Shown one piece after another: positions 57,501-64,000 of a stretch of 64,000 nucleotides of DNA; within the stretch, counting starts at the first letter, position 1; each line of letters starts with the position of its first letter. The stretch spans positions 5,207,262-5,271,261 of the forward strand of contig NC_056418.1 in assembly GCF_905147365.1 (NCBI RefSeq), in the 5' to 3' direction. The notes beneath the pieces are model-generated. The model made no database searches, was not told where the DNA came from, and saw nothing but the letters and a program-made list of their open reading frames with translations. The DNA is from Aricia agestis (lineage: Eukaryota; Arthropoda; Insecta; Lepidoptera; Lycaenidae). A program made the translations under genes and the position numbers.

Positions 57501-57704
57501 AGTTTCGTCTCCGTCCTGGAGTTCATTTACTTCTACACTGTGAAGTTGGTACGGGAGATCAGGAACAGAAGAAAGCAGGCGAGAAGAATAGAGACTGACT
57601 CCTCTTACTCCGCCAACCTGGACTTCATCAGCCGCTGCCGACCGATCTACTGGAACGAAATCTCAGGGTCAACGCAGTGGAAACCAAACTCTGTTAAGAA
57701 TTAG
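45522..57704 (+). CDS. DEG/ENaC channel (ppk-B), ten exons
   Basis: Exons: 45522-45709, 49983-50189, 50693-50858, 51447-51640, 51903-52044, 52181-52261, 52939-53191, 53452-53647, 56792-56898, 57463-57704. All phases agree; 591 residues. A cytoplasmic N-terminus contains SICGLKHLVDE (CG at the usual HG gating position). TM1 is WVITMISALVCSVSLVWM. The ectodomain has the family signature MNGYCCTFNYL, FYTHSDCLLKCRM, CQCTPFNMPK and CPMCYPSCSKTAY. TM2 has GFVTGFSFVSVLEFIYF with GFS as selectivity filter. The exon 5 start is uncertain (51903, or 51921 in frame) and exon 6 could begin at 52187 in frame. Intron 1 is 4.3 kb and filled with a LINE fragment and repeats; intron 8 holds an acylphosphatase gene on the opposite strand. 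Confidence 0.95.
46165..46964 (-). pseudogene. RTE-like LINE, 5'-truncated, ppk-B intron 1
   Basis: Two frames encode the C-terminal part of a non-LTR reverse transcriptase: first FVYLGSLISNNGNCKREV and LIFSIFLYASETWTLK, then, after a frame change near 46655, FWRKMLGIPWTAHRTN, FFGHIARREPNNLE and GKRGRGRVATRW. These motifs are typical of RTE/BovB-type elements. A 3' tail of about 34-bp tandem units (TATAGATTTGAAGCAGATAA) lies at 46187-46262. Truncated and frameshifted, so inactive. Confidence 0.85.
47150..47644. mobile_element. TTAA-type MITE, copy 2 (inverted, longest)
   Basis: GAGGATACAACAGGGGCTAG to GGCGGTGTGGAATCCTC, with TTAA at 47146-47149 and 47645-47648. It has an inner palindrome (TGCAGTTGTCTCTATCGCG and complement at about 47231-47276) of which the other copies keep only one arm. 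Confidence 0.85.
47737..49309. repeat. Dispersed repeat ending in GAGTCCGACTCGCACTTGGC
   Basis: Left end AGGGTTCCGTACCCAAAGGG with a CTGTCCGTCTGTCTGTC tract; right end GTACGGAACCCTTGG then GTCCGACTCGCACTTGGCC. The two ends may be one long element or two related fragments. The same termini bound 63087-63599. Confidence 0.55.
49785..49950 (+). repeat. Dispersed repeat F2 beside ppk-B exon 2
   Basis: ACAAAACCGCTGAACCGATT, GATATACTTTAAGTCCCGGG and CGCAATAACGTTGCG blocks, ending about 30 bp before the exon 2 acceptor. Confidence 0.65.
51240..51415. mobile_element. 176-bp hAT-type MITE beside ppk-B exon 4
   Basis: Ends CAGGCGCGGTC and GACCGCGCCTG. GTTGCTAT (51232-51239) and GTTGTTAT (51416-51423) are an 8-bp duplication differing at one base. 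Runs of 10-12 G and 7 C lie near the two ends. The element stops 31 bp before exon 4. Confidence 0.85.
52362..52686. repeat. Two tandem copies of a short foldback element, ppk-B intron 6
   Basis: Each copy (period about 154 bp) has CCGTTTTAAGACTCAAACAA-like and TTGTTTGAGTCTCAAAACGG-like inverted arms and ends CTACTGTATACAGG. The copies differ by scattered substitutions and a small indel. Confidence 0.8.
52719..52872. mobile_element. 154-bp TIR element, ppk-B intron 6
   Basis: CAATGAGGGTGTTTGATATT and AATATCAAACACCCTCATTG are 19-20 bp inverted ends, with further pairing inside (TTTGCTGCTAGGT against ACCTGGTGGCAAA). No clear target duplication. Confidence 0.8.
53840..53845 (-). terminator. Acylphosphatase polyadenylation signal ATTAAA
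   Basis: ATTAAA on the minus strand about 66 bp after the acylphosphatase stop codon. It shows that the nested gene carries its own 3' end. Confidence 0.5.
53911..54210 (-). CDS. Acyp: Acylphosphatase, intronless, nested in ppk-B intron 8
   Basis: Acylphosphatase hydrolyses the carboxyl-phosphate bond of acylphosphates. The frame is 99 residues, the usual family size. Signature 1 is FGKVQGVYFRKYTQ with the phosphate-binding Arg, and signature 2 is GWVMNTAQGTVIGQCQG with the catalytic Asn. The C-terminal half has MKTWLQTGGSPKSKIEK and the aromatic-rich end FKSFEIRR. It is complete and uninterrupted, lies antisense to ppk-B, and has its own ATTAAA signal. Two ATGs are adjacent at the start. 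Absence of introns among intron-rich neighbours fits a retrocopy, but no poly-A tract or flanking duplication was found, and many acylphosphatase genes are short anyway. Confidence 0.94.
   Translation of the reverse strand: MMPSDKIFTVDFEVFGKVQGVYFRKYTQITALDLGLKGWVMNTAQGTVIGQCQGPKTAVEDMKTWLQTGGSPKSKIEKTAFKNEGTIKNYAFKSFEIRR
55430..55800 (+). repeat. Tandemly duplicated GC-rich module of about 180 bp
   Basis: GACGCCGAAGGGAACTCT, CCGAAGCGTTCCCTTACTTT and GTGGAGGGAGCCCTGTGTTT recur about 180 bp apart. Each copy contains a frame reading EAFPYF(G/D)GSLLPFEEDR then ALCLTNPEHPS(I/V)YG and a stop. A 4-base length difference between copies upstream of this frame argues against one continuous coding sequence. 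An open frame at 55094-55516 precedes it. Confidence 0.6.
56085..56442. repeat. Exact tandem duplication, 2 x 179 bp, ppk-B intron 8
   Basis: The unit from TCTCAGAAAAATAGTTATTT to TTCTGTGAAGCCT is repeated head to tail with no difference that I can see. It is either very recent or an assembly artefact. Confidence 0.85.
57055..57145 (+). repeat. G-run minisatellite, ppk-B intron 9
   Basis: Three units of ACCCAGGTTCTGG(G)CCAGGGGGG followed by CAAAT(T/C)A. The middle unit has a run of about 14 G. It may adopt quadruplex structure on the plus strand. Confidence 0.65.
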
Positions 57705-57879
57705 AGACATTAGGCTTTAGGTTGGTTTGTAGGAGTTTGCTGAAGCAAGAAAAAGTTTATCAGAAATGTAAAATTTCTCTATTTCTTAAGAGTTACTATT
57801 AAAGAGGACTATTAAAATGAAATGAAAAATTTTGCCGTGCTATTTTTCTTTTTTGTTTCTTGGGACTATTATAATTTAT

Positions 57880-58107
57880 ACGTTGGAGAGCCATGCTTCG
57901 GCACGAATGGGCCGGCTCGACCGGAGAAATACCACGTTCTCAAAGCCGGCGTGAAACAGCGCTTGCGCTGTGTTTCACCGAGTAAGTCAGTTTACCGATT
58001 CCCTACCCTATTCCTTTCCCTACCCTCCCCTATTTCCGTCCCTTCCCTACCTTTCCCTTTTACATTATTCCCTCTTAAAAGGCCGGCAACGCACTTGCAG
58101 CTCTTCT
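57880..58107 (+). repeat. SINE-like repeat F1, truncated
   Basis: GAGAGCCATGCTTCGGCACG through GGCCGGCAACGCACTTGCAG, ending before the GTCCATGGGCGACGG half. Confidence 0.8.
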
Positions 58108-58661
58108 GAAGCAAGAAGAAGGCTGCACTTTTCTAAAGATTTCCATTCTATGTGAATTATTGAGCTTTAAAACTCTACCTAGCCAAATGATAATTGATAA
58201 GTAACACCTATTTATCATAACGCCTACTAACCATCTACTAACAAATAGAAGAATTGAAAAATAGGTACCTGCTTGACCTCTACAGAAGCAGTTAGTAGAA
58301 AAAAATAATAAATTACAATGGACATTGTATCATGGGATTAATGGGTGGTAATATAAACATTTCCAATAAAAATCACATATTTTATACTAATGATAAAATA
58401 TTAGGCATCATTAGTATTTTTCTATCGCCCATCCAATATTGTAATCAAATATTTATAAACTTTCCTTCGATTCTGTTACACCTACATAGAAATTATATAA
58501 CTACATAAAATAAAATATACGGACTGACCGACCTGACTACACTGACTATACCTTTTATAGATTAATTATTGTTTCCAGATATACCATAACTTGGCAAAGA
58601 TTGACGAACAAAAGAAAGTAGGAGAGCCAAGAAATGTTTCACAAGCGTCAGAAATAAATTA

Positions 58662-59020
58662 TTTTTGAAAAAAAGCTTTTATTTAAATACTCTAAATGGA
58701 AGAAAATAAACCCCTTATATTAAAAATTCAAACTATTAAGTTATAACTTTAATATATTATACAATTAGCATTAAAATAAAAGCTTGTCGCGTGATTGCAA
58801 ATAATAATAGTAAGTGCAATTTAACTGAGTAAACTGATATTATATTTTTTTATTTTATTAAAGTAATAATTAAATATTGACAGATTGTTAAGTCTCGCGA
58901 CAAGCTTTTATTATAATGCAAATTGTATAATATATTAAAGTTATAACTTAATAGTTTGAATTTTTAAGGGGTTTATTTTCTTCCATTTAAAGTATTTAAA
59001 TAAAAGCTTTTTTTCAAAAA
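58662..59020. mobile_element. AT-rich foldback element with about 120-bp arms
   Basis: TTTTTGAAAAAAAGCTTTTA at the left pairs with its complement ending 59020. Arms include TAAACCCCTTA/TAAGGGGTTTA and AAAAGCTTGTCGCG/CGCGACAAGCTTTT. The loop is about 100 bp. Confidence 0.8.
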
Positions 59021-59201
59021 GTTTTTTGCTTATAAGTAATTTATTTTTTGTTTTTTAGTTAAATCTCTGACTAGTTTTTAAGTCTGCTTGATTGTAGTTT
59101 GTTTTGTTTCAAGAATTTGTTAAAATCTGATTAACTTAAGTCTTTAAGAAATCGTACTTAATTTTACGACTAAAAAATAAAATATCACTTATCAACAAAT
59201 A

Positions 59202-59334
59202 ACACGACACGATACGACACGATACGACACGACACGACACGACACGACACGACACGACATGTCACGTCACGTCACGTCACGTCACGTCACGTCATGTTAC
59301 GATACGACACGACACGGCACGACAGCACACGACA
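59202..59334. repeat. Pentanucleotide array (CACGA)n shifting to (CACGT)n
   Basis: About 26 units: CACGA/TACGA units, then a block of CACGT units, then CACGA again. Confidence 0.9.
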
Positions 59335-59344
59335 TGACTTTTCA

Positions 59345-59965
59345 ATTTACTCTCAATGAGCCTTTTTGTTTGATACCCATATTGCAAAAGTGCTTTAAAA
59401 ATAACTAAGTATATTCTCCTATCTTGGATGAGCCGCCATATCGGATGTAGAATGACATTAAATTCGTTTCCGAGTTACTCTCAATGAGCCCTTTCATTTG
59501 ATACCCATATTGCAGAAGCACATTAAAAATAACTATATACCTACAGTATACCCCTATCTTGAATGAGACGCCATATTGGATGTAAAATGATATTACATTC
59601 GTTTCAGAGTTACTCTCTATGAGCCCTTTCATTTGATATGCATATTGTAGAAGTGCACGACAAATAACTATATACCCCTATCTTGAATGAGACGCCATAT
59701 TGGATGTAAAATGACATTACATTCGTTTCCGAGTTACTCTCAATAAGCCCTTTCATTTGATACCCATAATGCAGAAGTTATTAAAAATAACTGTACCTCT
59801 ATCTTGGATGTGCCGCCGTATAGGATGTAGTATGACATTACATTCGTTTTCAAGTTACTCTCAAAAAGCCCTTTCAATTAATATCCATATTGTAGAACTG
59901 CATAGAAAATAACTATTACGCCATCTTGGATGTTCGGCCATATTGGATTTAGAGTGATGTCACAT
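59345..59965. repeat. Five-unit tandem array of about 122-136 bp
   Basis: ACTCTCAATGAGCC-like anchors at 59351, 59475, 59611, 59736 and 59858. Each unit contains TTTCATTTGATACCCATATT and a GCCATATTGGATGTA-like block. Confidence 0.85.
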
Positions 59966-60591
59966 ACAATATCATGCATTGTCATCCAAACTAAACGTGC
60001 ATGCAAAATTTCAGCTCGATCGGTTAAATATATCTACTTCAAAATTGAGTTCCAAAATTTCACCGTAACATACATACTTCCATACATACAGAGCAAGTTA
60101 AATAAAAGTTTTTAAAATACATAGCTTGATGTTATTTGTAAGCCTTTGGAGCCCTAATCATGTACAAAAACTCTCCTATCAAGTTATTACACAAAATATG
60201 TTAACTGTTTATTCGCAAGTGGATCCATAGGCCAACAGTTACCTATAGTCAAACTTTAACTCAATAAACACCTGTTACATTCCCAGCCCCATACAAAACT
60301 AAAGATCAATCCACTGATATCAACAATAATTGCCTAAATATTGGTTTGATTCTAGCTATTGTTATTGTTCCCTTTAGAAAAGCCTGTTTTATTTTAGTTG
60401 CTAGACAGAATATTATGAAAGTACACCTAAACTCCTAGCTTAGCTCTCAGGAATGAAAAAAAATATATCTTACGAATACTTATGTATACAAATACATACC
60501 TAGTTCCAATAAACGAATACATCTGTGTTGTGATAAGGATTTTTCCAGAAAGTAAAGCAACTTTACTGAACTTTATGTGAGGTCATAAAAC

Positions 60592-63500
60592 ATGAGTTCA
60601 AATAATTATCGTTACTACCTCCAAATCTGGTGGAATGGCATCAAGAGCTTCCCTCACACGACGTCTCTACACGGCTTTCGGTTCATAGCGGACTTTCAGA
60701 GACATTGGACAGAACGGTAAGTAACTTTTAGTTACTACTTATAAGACGTATGCAACAAGCAAATAATATCATCATCAGCATCTGCAGCCGATGCGGTAAC
60801 AGGTAGAGTAGGTAGGTACTATCAGAGAAGTTGATTCCTAAGCAGATGGCGTACCTACGTCGCTTGTTCGGCTTTATGTCAATTCAATGTTAGCTGTGAT
60901 CGATGATGAGATGAGTGATGACTGGTGGGTTTGACTCATAAAGTTAATATACCTCTAGGTATATTAACTTTATGGTTTGACTTAACGCGACCAAATTGCT
61001 TAGGTCTGCCATCTACCTAGGAATCAACTTCTCTGATAATATAATACATAGTATCTACTACCTACTATGCTCTTATGAATCCGACTCGATCCCACTTCCT
61101 ACACTCTTTCATAACATCTTACTTCCAGCGTATTCTGGGCTATATTCGTCATACTCTCCTGGTATGGCGCGATCCTGCTGATATTGGCTCAATACGACGC
61201 GTACCACAACAACCCTATCTCCTTCGTCGTGGAAACCACGTACAAGGATTGGGACACCAACTTCCCAGCCATAGCGGTCTGTGAGCAGGACAATGCTGGC
61301 AGAATTGAAGAGGTATCGGATGGGTAAGAATATGTAGAAGACTTACTATAAGAGTAGTTGGAATTAAGACTATTATGACTTCAGAAAGTGTCACACAAAA
61401 GTGATAATTTGAATCATAGTTGCGCAAAACTCCAAACCACAAAAGGTTTTGTAGCCAGAAGACAGAAATAGTACTTGTCCAAACAAATTATGTACTAAAA
61501 CTGTTCTATCCCAATACGGGAAAAATCAGAAATCTATAAGGTTATAGACTTACTAAAGACTTTACTTGATAGTGTAATAAAATTTATTTTTCAGACTTTG
61601 GGGTGTTGATCACGATTTCAATATAGAGGAGGTGTTGAAGGAATTAGCCTATTTTAGAGGACTCTCGTACTATGTCACTCAATATTGTACATCCAATGAC
61701 TCTTTGGCAGAGTGCACTAAGATCCATACTAATCTCACATACTATGCGAATTTGGTAAGTTATTTCTAAGTAGCTAAAACATTTGAAAATCTGAAAACTA
61801 AACATCTGATTAACTTGCTCTTGTAGACTCACAGGCTTGATTGACTTGAGACTCAACAAAATCTAGTCAGTAGTCACTAATTAAAACGTGGTCCTCCAAT
61901 GTAATCAAACGCTTAAGAGGAGTCCACACCGCCCTTTTTCCATACAAACGTTGTCCCCCGTTTCCTCCCTGGATAATGCTAGTAGAGTTATAATTTTTTT
62001 CCTGAATATCTACGGCCAATAATACAATGTCCATATGTTTTCTTTTTTTTTCATAATTTAATTATTAAATAAGATATGAACGTTCAAAAACTCAAAAAAA
62101 TGGCCAGATTTTCCGCTGTGTTCAAACATCCAAAATACAGATTTGGCTAGATTATACAAAAAAAAAAAACATAGGAACACAGCTCTAGCCTTTCTATAAT
62201 CTTTAATGAAAAAAGTACTTAAATCAATTAAGTTTTGGAGAAGGAATCAGGGGACAACGAATCGTTGATTTTCTGCAGTTGTCTCTATAGCGTTCTGCGG
62301 TATAGGCTTGAGGTAAGGGAGACAGCTATAGATATTACACCTACTTTTTTTTCATTTCTCTGGCCCCTGGTGTATCCTCTTAAGATTATACCTATTAATG
62401 CGACATTTGGCTTTAAGCTCCGCCTCCCCTGTTCAGACTTCATACACAACTGCACATGGATGGGCAAGCAGTTCGACTGCTGCAAATACTTCAGACCATT
62501 AGAGACGGAACTGGGAGTATGCTTTGTTATAAACTCAATACAAGGAAGGTAAGAGCCTAGGCCCTAGAAGTTTGGGTATTGGACATTGGTATTCCGTATT
62601 CGTTTGTCAAAATTGCAGTAAGTACCACAGATAAATACGTTTAAATGGGACCAGAACATAGGATCTCTTAATACATTGGTGACGTTGCTATATCCTATTT
62701 AATAACTTATTTAGTAACATAAGTTGTAACTTCACAAGTCGCATTAGTATTAAGTTGTTTTAAAACCAGTCAGTCAGTACTCAGATAATTATTTTCCAGT
62801 GAAAAAGACAGTCCGAAGCTTGAAATGATAAACAACAAGAAGACTGGTCCGGGTGCGATACAGTTCGACGTGATGGTTGCCGCTAAAATCTTCATACTGA
62901 ACGAGGAGGAAGTACCAACGTTCACAACTATAGGGTCTGACGTGATAGAAGTGGCTCCTGAACTTTCATATCGGTAAGAATAAAAAAAGGCATTTGTAAT
63001 TGATTTTTCTCGAGCTTACATTACTATAAACGTAGCTGTTTCCAATTTCCAAAATGGCCTCTGCTGATGAAGCAGTTTATAATGTAAAAAAAACCGGCCA
63101 AGTGCGAGTCGGACTCGCGCACCGAGGGTTCCGACAGCTTAAAGGTATTATAGACCTGAGTATTTGGTATGAATTTCAATTTAATACCTCTACGCGTTTA
63201 TGAGGAAATGGGTAGTAAGTTTAAAATTATTAAAAAATATATATTATGTGATGTAACTAAAAATTTATGGTTTTCGTAATTTTTCCTTTATCTATGCTAT
63301 AAGACGTTGCTTCGTACCAAATTTCAAGATTCTGAGTTCACGGGAAGCACCCTGTATGTTTTGATTCCCTTGCAAGTGTCGAAAATTTGCGGCATAAACG
63401 GCTGTATCTTTTGATTGCGTTGGCTTAGAAGTTTGATTTTTTCACAGCTTCAAGGGACAGTAGACCTGAGTAATTGATATAAATTTCAGCTTCATACCTC

Positions 63501-63976
63501 CACGCGTTCCTGAGAAAAAGGGTCTTGACAGACGGACAGACGGACAACAAAGTGATCCTATAAGGGTTCCGTTTTTTCCTTTTGAGGTACGGAACCCTAA
63601 AAAGATGTAGTAAGCTATCATCCACGTAAACTTTTTTACAAGTAACACCTATTATGATGAATACACTCGCCCCACACGAAAACATCTTTAAGAAACTGTC
63701 CCAAATTCCAGACGCTACATCTCAATAAAGAACATAGAGAACGACGCTGGCGCGAGACTCATTCCGCCCAAGAAGCGCAAGTGTAGGTACACAGACGAGA
63801 ACATTCTACAGGTATACCCTTACTACTCCTACACCGCTTGCACGGTGCAATGCCGGAAGGACGCACAGGTGCGCATGTGCAACTGTGCCAGCTACTTCAT
63901 GCCGAATGTTCCAGAAGAGGAGAAGTGCAACATGAGCGGAATGGAGTGTCTGTCGAAGAATTACCCGATGTTTTCG
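60592..63976 (+). CDS. Pickpocket-type DEG/ENaC channel (ppk-C), 3' partial
   Basis: Exons in the window: 60592-60716, 61129-61323, 61595-61754, 62418-62548, 62800-62973, 63712-63976; phases agree and the last ends at GTGAGT near the window edge, so TM2 lies beyond. The N-terminus has the intact HG motif (SLHGFRFIADF). TM1 is AIFVILSWYGAILLILAQY. Ectodomain motifs: NNPISFVVETTYKDW, LAYFRGLSYYV, FDCCKYFRPLETELGVCFVI, then YYSYTACTVQCRKDAQV and MCNCASYFMP. ppk-A aligns throughout (NNPISFGVETTYTDW; YSACIVLC), and exon 2 is 195 bp in both genes. ppk-C has an extra intron where ppk-A exon 3 is continuous. The exon 4 start at 62418 was fixed by that alignment (LRLPC against VRSPC). Confidence 0.94.
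60818..61038. mobile_element. MITE family C copy, ppk-C intron 1
   Basis: ACTATCAGAGAAGTTGATTC and GAATCAACTTCTCTGATAAT are the ends. The inner TGTCAATTCAATGTTAGC matches the family. It contains the 38-bp insertion at 60937-60974. Confidence 0.85.
60937..60974. mobile_element. 38-bp TIR-only element with 8-bp target duplication
   Basis: CATAAAGTTAATATACCT, CT, then AGGTATATTAACTTTATG: a perfect palindrome. GTTTGACT repeats exactly on both sides (60929-60936, 60975-60982). The ends match the 292-bp element at 33051-33342. Confidence 0.8.
61917..62379. mobile_element. TTAA-type MITE, copy 3, beside ppk-C exon 4
   Basis: GAGGAGTCCACACCGCCC to CCTGGTGTATCCTC with TTAA at 61913-61916 and 62380-62383. 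It is same-sense with copy 1 and ends 38 bp before the exon 4 start. Confidence 0.85.
63087..63599. repeat. Dispersed repeat with GGCCAAGTGCGAGTCGGACT end, ppk-C intron 5
   Basis: Begins AACCGGCCAAGTGCGAGTCG and ends GAGGTACGGAACCCTAA, with a GACAGACGGACAGACGGACA tract, the reverse of the termini at 47737-49309. Confidence 0.7.
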
Positions 63977-64000
63977 GTGAGTGAGTTACCAGTAAACTAT

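Larger units (their letters stand above)
57705..60591. other. Intergenic between ppk-B and ppk-C
   Basis: No exon recognised. It contains SINE-like F1, a foldback, a pentanucleotide array and a five-unit tandem array, listed separately. Confidence 0.65.

Noticed and set aside
59345..59965. Regular repeats resembling an array with spacers
   Set aside because: Units are long (over 120 bp), similar throughout and in an animal genome; it is a tandem satellite, not CRISPR.

Overview
The window is AT-rich, intron-rich animal DNA that looks like a moth or butterfly genome. GT/AG introns have consistent phases throughout. The intergenic DNA and introns are full of short inverted-repeat transposons, a Helitron with the lepidopteran-style TCCTACTAATATTATAAA start and CTAG end, a tRNA-derived SINE, and several dispersed repeats of the kind common in Lepidoptera. 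The species cannot be named from the sequence alone.

Layout: (1) 30-3814, plus strand: SAS-6 centriole cartwheel protein, missing its first exon(s). (2) 4626-7611, plus: PNKP, a DNA 3'-phosphatase/5'-kinase, complete in six exons. (3) 7.6-11.3 kb: no gene, several foldback elements. (4) 11418-19120, minus: a divergent SLC7 cationic-amino-acid-transporter-like membrane protein in eleven exons. An acidic 23-codon frame follows its stop codon in frame. (5) 21516-28099, minus: a pickpocket-type DEG/ENaC channel (here ppk-A) in nine exons. (6) 28341-31520: a hAT transposon with an uninterrupted 633-residue BED-finger transposase. (7) 33532-34612, minus: a small two-exon secreted protein of unknown function. 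(8) 34.6-45.4 kb: transposon-rich, no gene recognised. (9) 45522-57704, plus: a second DEG/ENaC channel (ppk-B, ten exons). An intronless acylphosphatase gene lies on the opposite strand inside its eighth intron. (10) 60592 to the window end, plus: a third DEG/ENaC channel (ppk-C), closely related to ppk-A and truncated by the window edge.

The two left genes are housekeeping (centriole assembly, DNA end repair). The right half is a DEG/ENaC cluster in which ppk-A and ppk-C share exon structure and ppk-B is a distant relative. The best leads are the possible stop-codon readthrough (or missed exon) in the transporter; a 38-bp TIR-only element with an 8-bp target-site duplication that matches a 292-bp relative; a TTAA-type MITE inserted into one arm of an 85-bp-arm palindrome, with the other arm preserving the empty site; and repeated placement of mobile elements within about 25-40 bp of channel-gene splice acceptors. 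No CRISPR, phage or bacterial feature is present. Exon boundaries were read by eye from splice consensus, phase and paralogue alignment.
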